Shown here one piece after another: positions 1 through 7,416 of a stretch of 13,621 nt of DNA. Numbering within the stretch: position 1 is the stretch's first letter; each line of letters opens with the position of its first letter. A program made the translations under genes and the position numbers. This DNA is from Baffinella frigidus. Its lineage: Eukaryota; Cryptophyceae; Cryptomonadales; Baffinellaceae. The notes under the pieces were generated by a model. That model was given only the letters and a program-made list of their open reading frames with translations. It searched no databases and was not told the DNA's origin. Location of the stretch: contig MU646311.1 in NCBI GenBank assembly GCA_026770585.1, positions 759,900 through 773,520 of the forward strand, read 5' to 3'.

Positions 1-50
1 CTACACCCTACACTCTACACCCTACACCCTACACCCTACACCCCACACTC
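1..50. repeat. Telomere-like minisatellite (ctacacc)n
   Basis: About seven head-to-tail copies of a 7-bp unit, ctacacc, with small variants. The reverse complement is GGTGTAG, a degenerate form of the TTTAGGG telomere unit. The same variant returns at 1441-1475, 6917-7040 and 12190-12290. It lies at the window edge, but it is probably interstitial because the same unit occurs inside introns. Confidence 0.85.
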
Positions 51-726
51 CACGGTGTATGTCACGAGAGCAAGTGCTGTAGATACTCCACTGTTCGTGT
101 CAGCACATAAGTTTTTCTGGTTCTGTGGGTCCTGAGCAAGATGGCATGCATTTTCATGTACCCTTAGTACGAAAGGGCCCGCCTCAAAAGTTATCCGTTG
201 GCCCATCGTTCCGCGGTCGTGCCATGGTGTGGGTAGGGTGGGGAACTCCAACTGAGTGGGGAACTCCGACGTAGTCACCCCAGATACAGATGGGATAAAT
301 CAGCAAGCGGCGTTTTCACCTTGTGGCAGGGGGCGATACACTATGTGGTAATTAAGTGGAGCTTTTACCATGTGATAATTCTATGTGACAATTAAGTGGA
401 GCTTTTCTATGTGATCATTACGAGGTTCTTTCGCCTGGTGGCAGGGGGCGACGCTCCAAGCAGCTACGAGTCTAGATAACCACACTGTTTGATGCCAACA
501 AGCGGCGTTTGTCCCTAAGCGGTACTTTTTCCTGGTGGCAGTTGGCGATGCACACGGTTCAACAGTTCGTTCCACACATGTTGTGCCTAGATACCAACAC
601 TGTGTGATGACAACAAGTGGGGAACTCTGACGTAGTCATCCCAGATATAGATGGGATCACTCACTTGGAGTTCCCCAACCTACCCACACTGTATGATCAA
701 TAAGCGGAGCTTTCCCCTGGACTCAG
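51..726 (+). repeat. Probable intron with repeated acceptor-edge copies
   Basis: No convincing coding sequence. It contains three diverged copies of the sequence that ends in the acceptor of the coiled-coil exon: a pyrimidine-rich stretch, then cag, then a version of ggggcga. The cag ends at 329, 444 and 541; the real acceptor cag ends at 726. A 42-bp direct repeat (255-296 and 616-657, about four mismatches) and a cacactgt.tgatg motif (481, 599 and 685) also recur, so the copying unit is roughly 100-185 bp. The first part, 51-254, shows nothing recognisable. Reading 1-726 as the 3' half of an intron of the plus-strand gene is an inference. Confidence 0.55.
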
Positions 727-1440
727 GGGGCGAAGCACAAGGCCGCGCACTGCTCCAACCTCGAGACTCTCAACACCGATCTGGACAAACGCGCTTCTGA
801 CTCGGAGAAACTCGCCACGGCGTTCGAGAAACGTGCCTGTGAACTTTCCGCGGAGTTGAAGAAAGGCGCCGTGCGTTGCTCGGAGCTCGAGACTCTCAAC
901 ACCAATCTGGACAAACGTGCAAGCGAGTTGACAACGTGCGCCTGTGACTTGGAGAAACGTGCGTGTGAGTCGGAGAAACTCGCCTCGGCGTCGGAGAAAC
1001 GTGTCTGTGAACTTTCCGTGGAGTTGAAGAAAGGCGCCGCACGTTGCTCGGAGCTCAAGAACCACGCCACGGAGGTGGGAAAAATCAACGCAGAGCTGCA
1101 GAAATGCGCCACGGAGTCGAAGAAACACGCCGCTGAACTTTCCGCGGAGTTGGAGAAATGCGCTGCGCGTTGTTTGCAGTCGGGGAAAGACGCCTCTGAA
1201 AAGGTCACGGCGCTGGAGGAAAACGCCATGGGTCTGGTCAAACGCGCAGCTGAGTCGGAGAAACGCGCGTCGGCATCCGAGACACGCGCCGTGCTGTCGG
1301 AGACACTTTGCGCTGAACTTTCCGCGGAGGTGGAGAGACGCGACGTGCGTTGTGCGGAGCTGGAGAACCGCAACGCATTTCTGCAGAAATGCGCCAAGGA
1401 GTTGGAGCTACGCACCTCTGAGAAATTCTCGGAGTTGGAG
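727..1440 (+). CDS. Coiled-coil protein, internal exon
   Basis: Open frame of 238 codons starting right after an acceptor-like cag (724-726) and ending at GAG before GTGCAG (1441). An in-frame stop at 694-696 and no ATG near the beginning argue for an internal exon. The translation is almost entirely Lys/Glu/Arg/Ala/Ser/Leu with regular Leu spacing: a long coiled coil built from units such as SEKRACE, AELSAELEK and RCSELE. A block of about 80 bp at 808-890 recurs at 970-1050, with shorter copies near 1120-1170 and 1308-1360, so the coil grew by internal duplication. Regularly spaced Cys residues (ACE, RCSE, KCA) are unusual for a coiled coil. No family can be named; a structural or cytoskeletal role is only a guess. 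It probably joins the exons to the right, but the transcript is not proven. The minus-strand frame over it is a shadow. Confidence 0.7.
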
Positions 1441-1573
1441 GTGCAGGGTGTAGGGTGTAGGGTGTAGGGTGTAGCGTGTGAGGTCTGGGTTCTAGGGTCT
1501 AGGGTCTAGGGTCTAGGGTCTAGGGTCTAGCTAGGGTTTAGAGTTTAGGGTTTTGGTTGCGGGCACCTCTGAG
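1441..1573 (+). repeat. Short intron of telomere-like repeats with duplicated exon edge
   Basis: The sequence changes at 1441 from coding to ggtgtag units (1441-1475), then ggtctag units (about 1488-1530), then gtttaggg variants. At 1564-1592 the end of the preceding exon (1410-1438, cacctctgagaaatt followed by tcggagttgg) is repeated almost exactly. The putative intron is thus flanked by about 29 bp of direct repeat. Unlike most introns here, the sense strand is G-rich. Confidence 0.65.
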
Positions 1574-1669
1574 AAATTATCGGAGTTGGTGAAATGCAAC
1601 TCGATGCTCGTTGAGGAGCAGGGTGCGCAGAGGCGCGTTGATCCAAGGGCGGGGAGGCTTCAGGCGCTG
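1574..1669 (+). CDS. Probable short exon continuing the coiled-coil gene
   Basis: Thirty-two codons in phase 0 with the preceding exon, beginning KLSELVKCNSMLVEEQGAQR and ending GRLQAL before GTACCATG (1670). The first residues repeat the end of the previous exon (EKFSELE versus EKLSELV). The acceptor would be the GAG at 1571-1573, with no good pyrimidine tract, so the exact start is uncertain. The composition becomes less coiled-coil-like towards the end. The alternative is a decayed copy of the exon edge that is never spliced in. Confidence 0.45.
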
Positions 1670-1680
1670 GTACCATGCAC

Positions 1681-2330
1681 CCTCAACCTTGAACCTTGAA
1701 CTTTGAACCCTGAACCCTGAACCCTGAACCATGGACCTTGAACCATGAACCTTGAACCTTGAACCCTGAACTTTGAACCCTGAACTCTGAACCATGGATC
1801 CTGAACCCTGAACCCTAAACCATGGACCCTGAACCCTGAACCATGGACCCTGGACCCTGGACCCTGGACCCTGGACCTTGAACCATGAACCATGAACCAT
1901 GAACCACGAACCCTGGACCCTGGGCCCTGAACCCTGAACCCTGAACCCTGAACCCTGGACCCTGGACCCTGGACCCTGGACCCTGGACCCTGGACCCTGG
2001 ACCCTGGACCCTGGACCCTGGACCCTGGACCATGAACCCTGAACCATGGACCCTGAACCCTGAACCCTGGACCCTGAACCCTGCACCATGGACCTTGAAC
2101 CATGGACCCTGAACCCTAAATCTTGAACCCTGAACCCTGAACCATGGACCCTGAACCGTGGACCCTGAACCCTGAACCCTGCACCCTGAACCCTGCACCC
2201 TGCACCCTGAACCATCGACCCTGAACCCTGAACCGTGGACCCTGAACCCTGAACCCTGCACCGTAGACACTGAACCCTGAACTCTGAACCGCGGACTCTG
2301 AGCCCTGGACCCTGACTCCGTGGCTTCTGC
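1681..2330 (+). repeat. Large minisatellite of ccctgaa / ccctgga units
   Basis: About 90 tandem 7-bp units, mainly ccctgaa, ccttgaa, ccatgga and ccctgga, with homogeneous blocks such as ccctgga at about 1846-1878 and 1962-2029. C-rich on the plus strand, the sense strand of the surrounding gene. Long open frames on the minus strand here (QGSGFRVQGP-like) exist only because the units lack stops; they are not genes. Confidence 0.9.
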
Positions 2331-2601
2331 CCCCACGTCTCTCTCTGCCCTGATCCTGCGCAGGGTTCCAGGTTCAGGGTTCAAGGTCCATGGTCCAGGG
2401 TTCAGGGTTCGGGGTTCAAGGTCCATGGGCATCTGTCTTTCTATGTGATCACTACGCGACAGAGAGTGATCCACCTTAGTGCGGTCCACTTAGTCGAATC
2501 CACTCGTCGCCATTAGTGGCCAAGGTGGCAAGGATTAGTCAACCAGGAGAACCTTGAGTGAATCTTACCTAACATTTCCCACTGCCCCTTCATCTTGGCA
2601 G
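2331..2601 (+). other. Intron segment: orientation switch and unique sequence up to a strong acceptor
   Basis: At 2331-2360 a pyrimidine-rich stretch ends in tgatcctgcgcagg and resembles an acceptor. At 2361-2428 telomere-like units return in the opposite orientation (ggttcaggg, ggtccatgg). From 2429 the sequence is mostly unique, except tttctatgtgatcactac, which matches 404-421. The segment ends with a textbook 3' splice site: ctaac branch-point candidate at 2569-2573, pyrimidine tract, and cag at 2599-2601. Confidence 0.55.
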
Positions 2602-2652
2602 ATGGAGAGTTCTCAGCAGAAGAGGCTGGGGCCGCTCCCGGGACACGTTGCG
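2602..2652 (+). CDS. Probable small exon before the zinc-knuckle exon
   Basis: This 51-nt stretch lies between the strong acceptor cag (2599-2601) and a GTCAAG donor (2653). Only the frame whose codons start at 2603 has the phase (2 nt left over) needed to join the next exon at 3154. That frame reads WRVLSRRGWGRSRDTL and continues as RGFIGYFTDSSG. The ATG at 2602-2604 is in another frame that stops after 19 codons, so I do not take it as a start. The donor edge is copied at 2845-2866 with the same GTCAAGTAAAC downstream, supporting a real exon-intron border here. There is no family match. Confidence 0.45.
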
Positions 2653-3153
2653 GTCAAGTAAACCCATACGCCCTAAACCCATAAGCCAGCCCTGAACCCA
2701 TAAGCCCTAAACCCTGAACCCTAAACCGTAAACCGTAAACCGTAAACCGTGGACCGTAAACCGTAAGCCCTAAGCCCTAAGCCCTAAGCCCTAAGCCGCA
2801 GAGCCCTAAGCCCTAAGCCCTAGGCCCTAAGCCCTAAGCCCTAGGCCGCTTTCGGGACTGGTTGCGGTCAAGTAAACTCTAAACCCTAAACCCATAAGCC
2901 CTAAACCCTTAACCCTAAAACCTAAACCCATAAGCCCTAACCCTAAACCCTAAACCCATAAGCCCTAAACCCTGAACCCTGAACCCTGAACCCTGAACCC
3001 TAAACCCTATACCCTATACCCTATACCCTATACCCTAAACCCTATACCCTAAACCCTAAGCCCTAAATCCTAAGCCCTAAACCCTAAGCCCTAACCCCTA
3101 AACCCTAACCCCTAACCCCTAACAAACCGTAAACCGTAAACCCTAAACCGCAG
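2653..3153 (+). repeat. Intron of ccctaaa / ccctaag repeats with a donor-edge copy
   Basis: Telomere-like units ccctaaa, ccctaag, ccgtaaa, ccctata and ccctgaa fill nearly the whole intron, C-rich on the sense strand. At 2845-2866 the end of the previous exon (gccgctcccgggac..gttgcg) is repeated with four changes, followed by the same gtcaagtaaac. The intron closes with ctaaaccgcag (3143-3153). The many CTAAC strings in the array are branch-point-like. Confidence 0.85.
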
Positions 3154-3454
3154 GGGTTTCATCGGGTATTTCACAGACTCGTCCGGACGCGTGTGGTACC
3201 AGGGGAGGGAGTCTGGCAAGATCCACGACACCACTCAGTCGCCCCCTCTCCTTTGCAAAGAGTGCGGTGCGGATCACTGGAGCATCGATTGCCCGTGGTC
3301 CGTCCTGCGGGAGGGAGAGGAGCAGGAGTCCTCCCAGCCGGGGACGGGGGGTGGGAGTGAGACGGAGCGTGAGGAGGGGTTTGGGAGTGGGGAGGATGAG
3401 GGGGTTGGGAGTGATGATGAGGAGGGGTCTGGGAATTTTGAGAAGGAGGTGGAG

Positions 3455-3486
<32 letters not shown>

Positions 3487-4228
3487 TGAGGAGGAGCTTG
3501 GGGTCTTAAGCTCCCTCCCTCCCAGTGAGGAAGATGAGGAGACTGATAGTGAGGAAGAGGCCGGGACGGAGGGGGAGGGTGAGGAGGAGACGGAGAGTGA
3601 GGGCGCGGGCGGGACGGAGAGGGATTCCGTGGAGGGGTCTGAGAGTGAGTCTGCAGCAGAGCCCCCCACCGCTCCTCAGGCTACCACCAGCACTCCGGAG
3701 TCTACCACCAGCACCAAGAAGGCGCCTGAGGGGGGGGAGAAGACGGCGGGCGAGAACGAGGGCAAGAAGACAGAGCAGAAGCCTTCGGCAGAGGCCAAGG
3801 AGGAGCCTGCGACAGAGACCTCCGCCACTCCCCAGCCTACGGCCAGCACCGCCACCACTCTGGAGCCTACCGCCAGCACCAAGGAGGGGCACGAGGGTGA
3901 GGCGAAGCCGCTGGGTGAGAACGAGGGAGAGAAGACGGAGCAGGAGCCTTCGGCAGAGGCCCGTACCTCTCCTCAGCCTACCGCCAACACCCTGAAGCCT
4001 ACCGCCACCGCCTCCACCTCTCCGGAACCTGTCGCCTCCGCGGCTCCTCAGCCTCCTGCCAGCACCAAGGAGGGCGGGGGCAGGGCGCCTGTCCAGCCTG
4101 GCTGGGTGGGGGAAATGGGCGGGGGGGGGGGTCCGTTTGGGTACCAGTTTGGTGGGCCTGGGCGCTTTGGGGCGGAGCAGTTGACGGATTTGTACCGGGG
4201 GCGAGTGGCGGGGGCGCGGCGTGTGTGA
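3154..4228 (+). CDS. Terminal exon: zinc knuckle, acidic and Pro/Thr-rich protein
   Basis: Open frame of 357 residues after acceptor cag (3151-3153), ending at TGA 4226-4228. Codons run from 3155; base 3154 completes a codon from the previous exon. Residues 34-46 form a zinc knuckle, CKEC-GAD-H-WSID-C followed by PW, spacing CX2CX3HX4C. That spacing and the DHW..CP context resemble the knuckle of translation factor eIF3g, but the RNA-recognition domain of eIF3g is absent, so orthology is not supported. Residues about 50-165 are very acidic, with an almost pure Glu run. Residues about 170-310 hold two diverged copies of a unit containing GENEGxKTEQxPSAEA, between TAST/PQPT segments. The tail is Gly-rich (GGGGGPFGYQFGGPGRFG) and ends AGARRV. 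This looks like a nuclear or RNA-linked, largely disordered protein, with function unknown. It is convergent with RPB1. Confidence 0.75.
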
Positions 4229-4276
4229 TGGGGGCACTTTTGAGGATGACGTGCTGTACCGAGGCGGGCTCGTCTG

Positions 4277-4325
4277 GACGTTTGGATCGCTCATCTGTAA
4301 TAGACGTTTGGATCGCTCATCTGTA
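4277..4325 (+). promoter_or_regulatory. 3' flank: TGTAA motif and 23-bp direct repeat
   Basis: A 23-bp sequence beginning gacgtttggatcgc occurs at 4277-4299 and again at 4303-4325. The first copy runs into TGTAA (4296-4300), 68 nt after the stop codon. TGTAA is the usual polyadenylation signal of chlorophyte algae, so this could be the 3' end signal. In the second copy it is TGTAG. Confidence 0.4.
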
Positions 4326-4341
4326 GGCTGAGAGTGATAAC

Positions 4342-4381
4342 GAAGAAGAAGAAGAAGAAGAAGCAGAAGAAGAAGAAGAAG
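4342..4381 (+). repeat. (gaa)n microsatellite
   Basis: About 13 GAA units with one CAG interruption, just downstream of the plus-strand gene. Probably 3' untranslated or intergenic. Confidence 0.9.
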
Positions 4382-4396
4382 ATGGGGGCTGCCCCC

Positions 4397-4460
4397 CCCG
4401 AGAGAGAGAGTGAGGAAGAGAGAGAGCGAGAGAGAGTCCTAAAGGACCAGAGAGAGAGTC

Positions 4461-4495
<35 letters not shown>

Positions 4496-4546
4496 GAGAG
4501 AGACAGACAGAGAGAGAGAGAAGGAGGGAGTGAGAGAGAGAGGGGG
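4397..4546 (+). repeat. (ga)n-rich microsatellite
   Basis: Roughly 150 bp of GA dinucleotides with a few interruptions. Purine strand on plus. The open frames across it on both strands are low-complexity and not credible genes. Confidence 0.9.
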
Positions 4547-4587
4547 CTGAGAGGAATAACGTGCCACGGGAAATAATGGAAAATCGA

Positions 4588-4667
4588 GAAATTGGAGCCA
4601 TTTTGTCAACTTTTGAGAAATTTAGTACCATGAATATCTCAAAAGTGGACAAAATGGCTCCAATTTC
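4588..4667. repeat. Long hairpin, 31-bp arms
   Basis: Left arm 4588-4618 (gaaattggagcc...ttttgaga) pairs with right arm 4637-4667 with a single mismatch and an 18-bp loop. Weaker pairing continues outwards into the A/T-rich flanks. It has the shape of a small MITE or a foldback structure in transcripts running into the region between the convergent genes. Its core ggagccattt also occurs in the hairpin at 6523-6568. Confidence 0.85.
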
Positions 4668-4965
4668 CCTATTTCCCCATTTTGGTGGCCAACTTCTCTG
4701 CACAGCGCTCTAAGGATACGCGCCTCCTCCACACGGTGGACTTCGAATCTTTCATCAAAAGTCAACTTGTCCGAAGACGATTAACTTCAAGGGGAGTTCC
4801 AATGCAGATTGGTCACGTAACACCCTGGAATCCAGGCCCAACGAAACCCTCGAAACCCGCCGTGTGGGCAGGGTGGTCATACGCTCCTAGGACCAGGGCC
4901 CTAGGCATAGCCCTACCGTAGGACCCTAGGGCGGTGCGTGTCCTTATTCGCGAGCAACCCCTGCA
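4668..4965. other. Intergenic, nothing recognised
   Basis: Mostly unique sequence with no convincing coding frame. At 4888-4935 there are ccctagg / ccctaccg motifs that also occur in the middle of the two hairpin elements immediately to the right, suggesting a third, broken member of that family. Confidence 0.4.
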
Positions 4966-5092
4966 CAGGGGTACTTCGCTCACAAGAAACGCATCCCCAT
5001 GAGGCCCTACAGTGGACCTATGCCTAGTGGCTATAGAGGGCCCTACGGTGATCCTAGGGGGGCGGGCGTTTCTTATGGGCGAGGTACCCCTG
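4966..5092. mobile_element. MITE-like hairpin element, copy 1
   Basis: About 127 bp bounded by inverted repeats: caggggtacttcgctcacaa at the left and a match to its reverse complement ending gcgaggtacccctg at the right, with a few mismatches. The centre is rich in ccctac.gt and cctagggg motifs that pair with each other. There is no coding capacity. A closely related element follows at 5154-5272. Confidence 0.75.
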
Positions 5093-5153
5093 TACCCACA
5101 CGGTGGGGGCGCAGGGAGGCCTCGATGGTGCGGTACCAGGGTACACACACGTA

Positions 5154-5272
5154 CAGGGGTACCTCGCTCATAAGAAACCGCCACCCCCCCTAGGACCCTA
5201 CAGTAGGGCTATGTCTAGGGCCCTATGGTGGTCCTAGGGGGGTGGCGTTTGATTATGAGCGAGGTACCCCTG
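5154..5272. mobile_element. MITE-like hairpin element, copy 2
   Basis: About 119 bp. The left end caggggtacctcgctcataa pairs with the right end gattatgagcgaggtaccc; pairing continues through the cccccc/gggggg and ctagg blocks. It shares ends and centre with copy 1, so the two define a family. Flanks are gta and tag; a TA target duplication is possible but not clear. Confidence 0.78.
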
Positions 5273-5301
5273 TAGCGGCCAGCAAAGGGACCGAGCGATA
5301 G

Positions 5302-5470
5302 GACATGTTGGAGGGGTCGTTCTCGTGCGCTCTCTAGACGCTCTCGTCAACGAAAATTACTACACAACTGGATCATACTAGGAATAGTAAAGAAAATTGC
5401 TACCCGACTGGATTGTTAGTAATAATAAAGCATCTATGCAGTAATTTGTGTAGTAATTTTCGCGGAGATG
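5302..5470 (-). repeat. Stray RPB1 exon-edge copy fused to a MITE-like repeat
   Basis: 5302-5330 is a copy of an internal part of RPB1 exon F (sense: AHENDPSNM). It is joined through ctctcgtcaacgaaaatta to a repeat that ends gtgtagtaattttcgcggag. The same fusion occurs twice in RPB1 intron F-G (8629-8770 and 8849-9035). This copy lies about 400 bp beyond the RPB1 stop codon, where no exon edge should be. Confidence 0.75.
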
Positions 5471-5713
5471 AGTGCGGAGACTCTCTCTCTCTCTGTGGGG
5501 AGATAGCAAGTTGATGGAAAGAGCCTTGGGGGGGGGGAGGCGTGTGGTTGAATCCGCGATGAGTCTGTTGTATTGAAACGCGTGAAATCGAGCCACTCGA
5601 ATGGCTCCACCGCTCTCCAACAAATAGCTCCAACGCTCTCCACGGACGTAACCGTCGGTCTGCAACGGTCGCGTAACGGTCGCGTAACGGCCGGCTTGGT
5701 CGCACCTTGCTCC
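5471..5713 (-). other. RPB1 3' flank / probable 3' UTR
   Basis: No credible coding sequence: the minus-strand frame crossing it is an out-of-frame extension of the heptad repeat. It contains a short ct microsatellite (5480-5495), a G run (5529-5537) and a twice-repeated gcgtaacggtc near 5670. No obvious polyadenylation signal was found on the minus strand. Confidence 0.45.
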
Positions 5714-6259
<546 letters not shown>

Positions 6260-6360
6260 TTAAGTTGAAGGTTTCTTAAGTTGACATACACGATCGCGGT
6301 ATGGAGCCAGGGGGAGAGGTGGGACGAGACCAGAGGGCTCTCAAGCTGCCCGCATGATAC

Positions 6361-6459
6361 CCCTTAAGTGGCCATGCCGACAAATTTGAGGGCCAAGAGG
6401 TCCTAGGCAGGTCCTAGGGCCCAACCGTAGGGCGTATGAGCCTACTGGCCACTTAAGGG
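6361..6459. mobile_element. Small element with 14-bp perfect terminal inverted repeats
   Basis: Within intron I-J. cccttaagtggcca at 6361-6374 is the exact inverse of tggccacttaaggg at 6446-6459. The interior contains cctaggcaggtcctagggc and ccgtaggg motifs similar to the centre of the hairpin elements at 4966-5272, so it may be a relative. No coding capacity. Confidence 0.65.
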
Positions 6460-6522
6460 ATAGAGGGGGGGGGGGCAAAGGTCATTCATCGCAAAACACG
6501 ACCACGGAAAACGGATGTTCGA

Positions 6523-6568
6523 GAAATGGCTCCAAGAGAGTTGGAGCATCTCTCGTTGGAGCCATTTC
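6523..6568. repeat. Hairpin with 13-bp perfect arms in intron I-J
   Basis: gaaatggctccaa (6523-6535) and ttggagccatttc (6556-6568) are exact inverse repeats around a 20-bp loop. The arm shares ggagccattt with the larger hairpin at 4588-4667. Confidence 0.8.
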
Positions 6569-6640
6569 TAGACTCTGCAAGGCAGGCAGGAAGGCAGGGA
6601 GGGAGGGAGGGAGGGAGTGTGAGGGGGTGAGGGGGCGCAC

Positions 6641-6686
6641 GAGGGGGACGTCGGGGAATACGACGGAGACGTCGGCGCGTAGGAGG
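6641..6686 (-). pseudogene. Donor-edge copy of RPB1 exon I
   Basis: The sense strand encodes two heptads ([14 protein letters not shown]) and ends at the same TC before GTGCGC as the real exon I donor. A cag 12 bp upstream of these heptads would join them in the wrong phase, so this copy is probably not an exon. Together with exon I it is an example of a duplicated exon edge inside an intron. Confidence 0.7.
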
Positions 6687-6752
6687 GTAGGCAATCTGAG
6701 ATACAATCATTCAGGGCCGCGAAGAAATCGGTGGGGGGGATGGGGCGGTCAC

Positions 6753-6836
6753 GAGGGAGACGTCGGGGAATACGACGGGGAGGTCGGCGAGTAGGACGGG
6801 GAGGTGGGCGAGTAGCTCGGCGACGTCGGCGAGTAC
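6753..6836 (-). CDS. RPB1: RPB1 exon I: first four CTD heptads
   Basis: After acceptor CAG (6839-6837) the exon reads G, then three YSPTSPS heptads, YSPTSP and TC, before donor GTGACC (6752). TC plus the first G of exon J restores the Ser codon, so the heptad register continues across the intron. The first G completes the GG left by exon H, giving Gly-Tyr-Ser-Pro. 84 nt, in phase on both sides. Without splicing the frame would end at TGA at the donor itself, which supports the intron. Confidence 0.9.
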
Positions 6837-6849
6837 CTGCCCAGGAGGA

Positions 6850-7040
6850 GAGGGTTGAGGGGTTTGGGGTTTGGGGTTTGGGGTTTGGGGTTTGGGGTTT
6901 GGGGTTTGGGGTTTAGGGTGTAAAGTGTAGGGTGTAGGGTGTAGGGTGGATTTAGGGTGTAGGGTGTAGGGTGCAGGGTGCAGGGTATAGGGTGCAGGGT
7001 GCAGGGTGTAGGGTGTAGGGTGTAGGGTGTAGGGTGTAGG
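6850..7040 (-). repeat. Intron H-I telomere-like array
   Basis: ggtttgg units (6855-6915) followed by ggtgtag / ggtgcag units up to 7040 on plus, so C-rich in RPB1 sense. They fill nearly the entire 213-bp intron. No exon-edge copies here. Confidence 0.9.
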
Positions 7041-7049
7041 AGACAGTAC

Positions 7050-7096
7050 CCCGAGCCGCCGGCGGGCTGGTAGGCAGGCGACTGGAAGCCGTAGCC
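7050..7096 (-). CDS. RPB1: RPB1 exon H: linker before the CTD
   Basis: 47 nt between acceptor CACAG (ending 7097) and donor GTACTG (7049). It encodes [15 protein letters not shown] plus GG, entering in phase 0 after exon G and leaving 2 nt that join exon I to make Gly-Tyr-Ser-Pro. The Gly/Pro/Gln/Tyr composition is typical of the flexible linker that ties the polymerase core to the CTD. It has no independent family signature; support comes from phase, splice sites and position. Confidence 0.82.
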
Positions 7097-7102
7097 CTGT
7101 GT

Positions 7103-7360
7103 TTCGGGTTTCGGGTTTAGGGCTTAGGGTTTAGTGTTTAGGGTTTAGGGGTCAGGGTTTGGGGTTTGGGGTTTCGGGATTATGGTTTATGGTTTAGGGT
7201 TGAGTGTTTAGGGTTTAGGGCTTAGGGTTTAGGGTTTAGGGTTCAGAGTTTAGGGTATAGGGTTTAGGGTTTGGGGTTTGGGGTTTAGTTAGGGTTTGGG
7301 GTTTGGGGTTTAGGGTTTAGGGTCTAGGGTTTGGGGTTTAGGGTTTAGGGGTTAGGGTTG
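7103..7360 (-). repeat. Intron G-H telomere-like array
   Basis: gggttta and ggggttt units dominate on plus (C-rich in RPB1 sense), the closest match in the window to plant-type TTTAGGG. It occupies virtually all of the 266-bp intron, leaving only about 10 bp at each splice site. Confidence 0.9.
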
Positions 7361-7362
7361 AC

Positions 7363-7415
7363 CTGAGCGGGCGACTGTGGCGCCATCGGCGAGAACGTCG
7401 GGTCCTGGTTGATCC
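7363..7415 (-). CDS. RPB1: RPB1 exon G: linker segment
   Basis: 53 nt between acceptor TTCACAG (ending 7416) and donor GTCAAC (7362). It encodes INQDPTFSPMAPQSPAQ after two bases that complete the Gly codon begun by exon F (SP-G-INQ). FSPM-type motifs occur in the same linker region of other RPB1 proteins. The acceptor has an excellent branch-point candidate, TACTAAC, about 29 nt upstream in the sense direction. Two diverged copies of the acceptor edge lie further upstream (7874-7920 and 8271-8292). Confidence 0.85.
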
Positions 7416-7416
7416 C

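Noticed and set aside
723-1415. 230-residue minus-strand Ser-rich frame opposite the coiled-coil exon
   Set aside because: It is the shadow of a repetitive coding sequence. The plus strand has the coherent coiled-coil pattern and splice-like borders.
1577-2489. Long minus-strand open frames rich in VQGSGFRVQGP
   Set aside because: They translate a 7-bp minisatellite that happens to lack stops in several frames. There is no unique coding sequence and no domain.
1-3150. Window end as a real chromosome end (telomere)
   Set aside because: The repeats are degenerate, occur in both orientations, alternate with exons and recur up to 12370. They are interstitial, intron-resident arrays.
3274-3669. 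Minus-strand Ser/Pro-rich frame opposite the acidic region
   Set aside because: It is the complement of a Glu/Gly-rich coding stretch. The plus frame has the zinc knuckle, an acceptor and a terminal stop.
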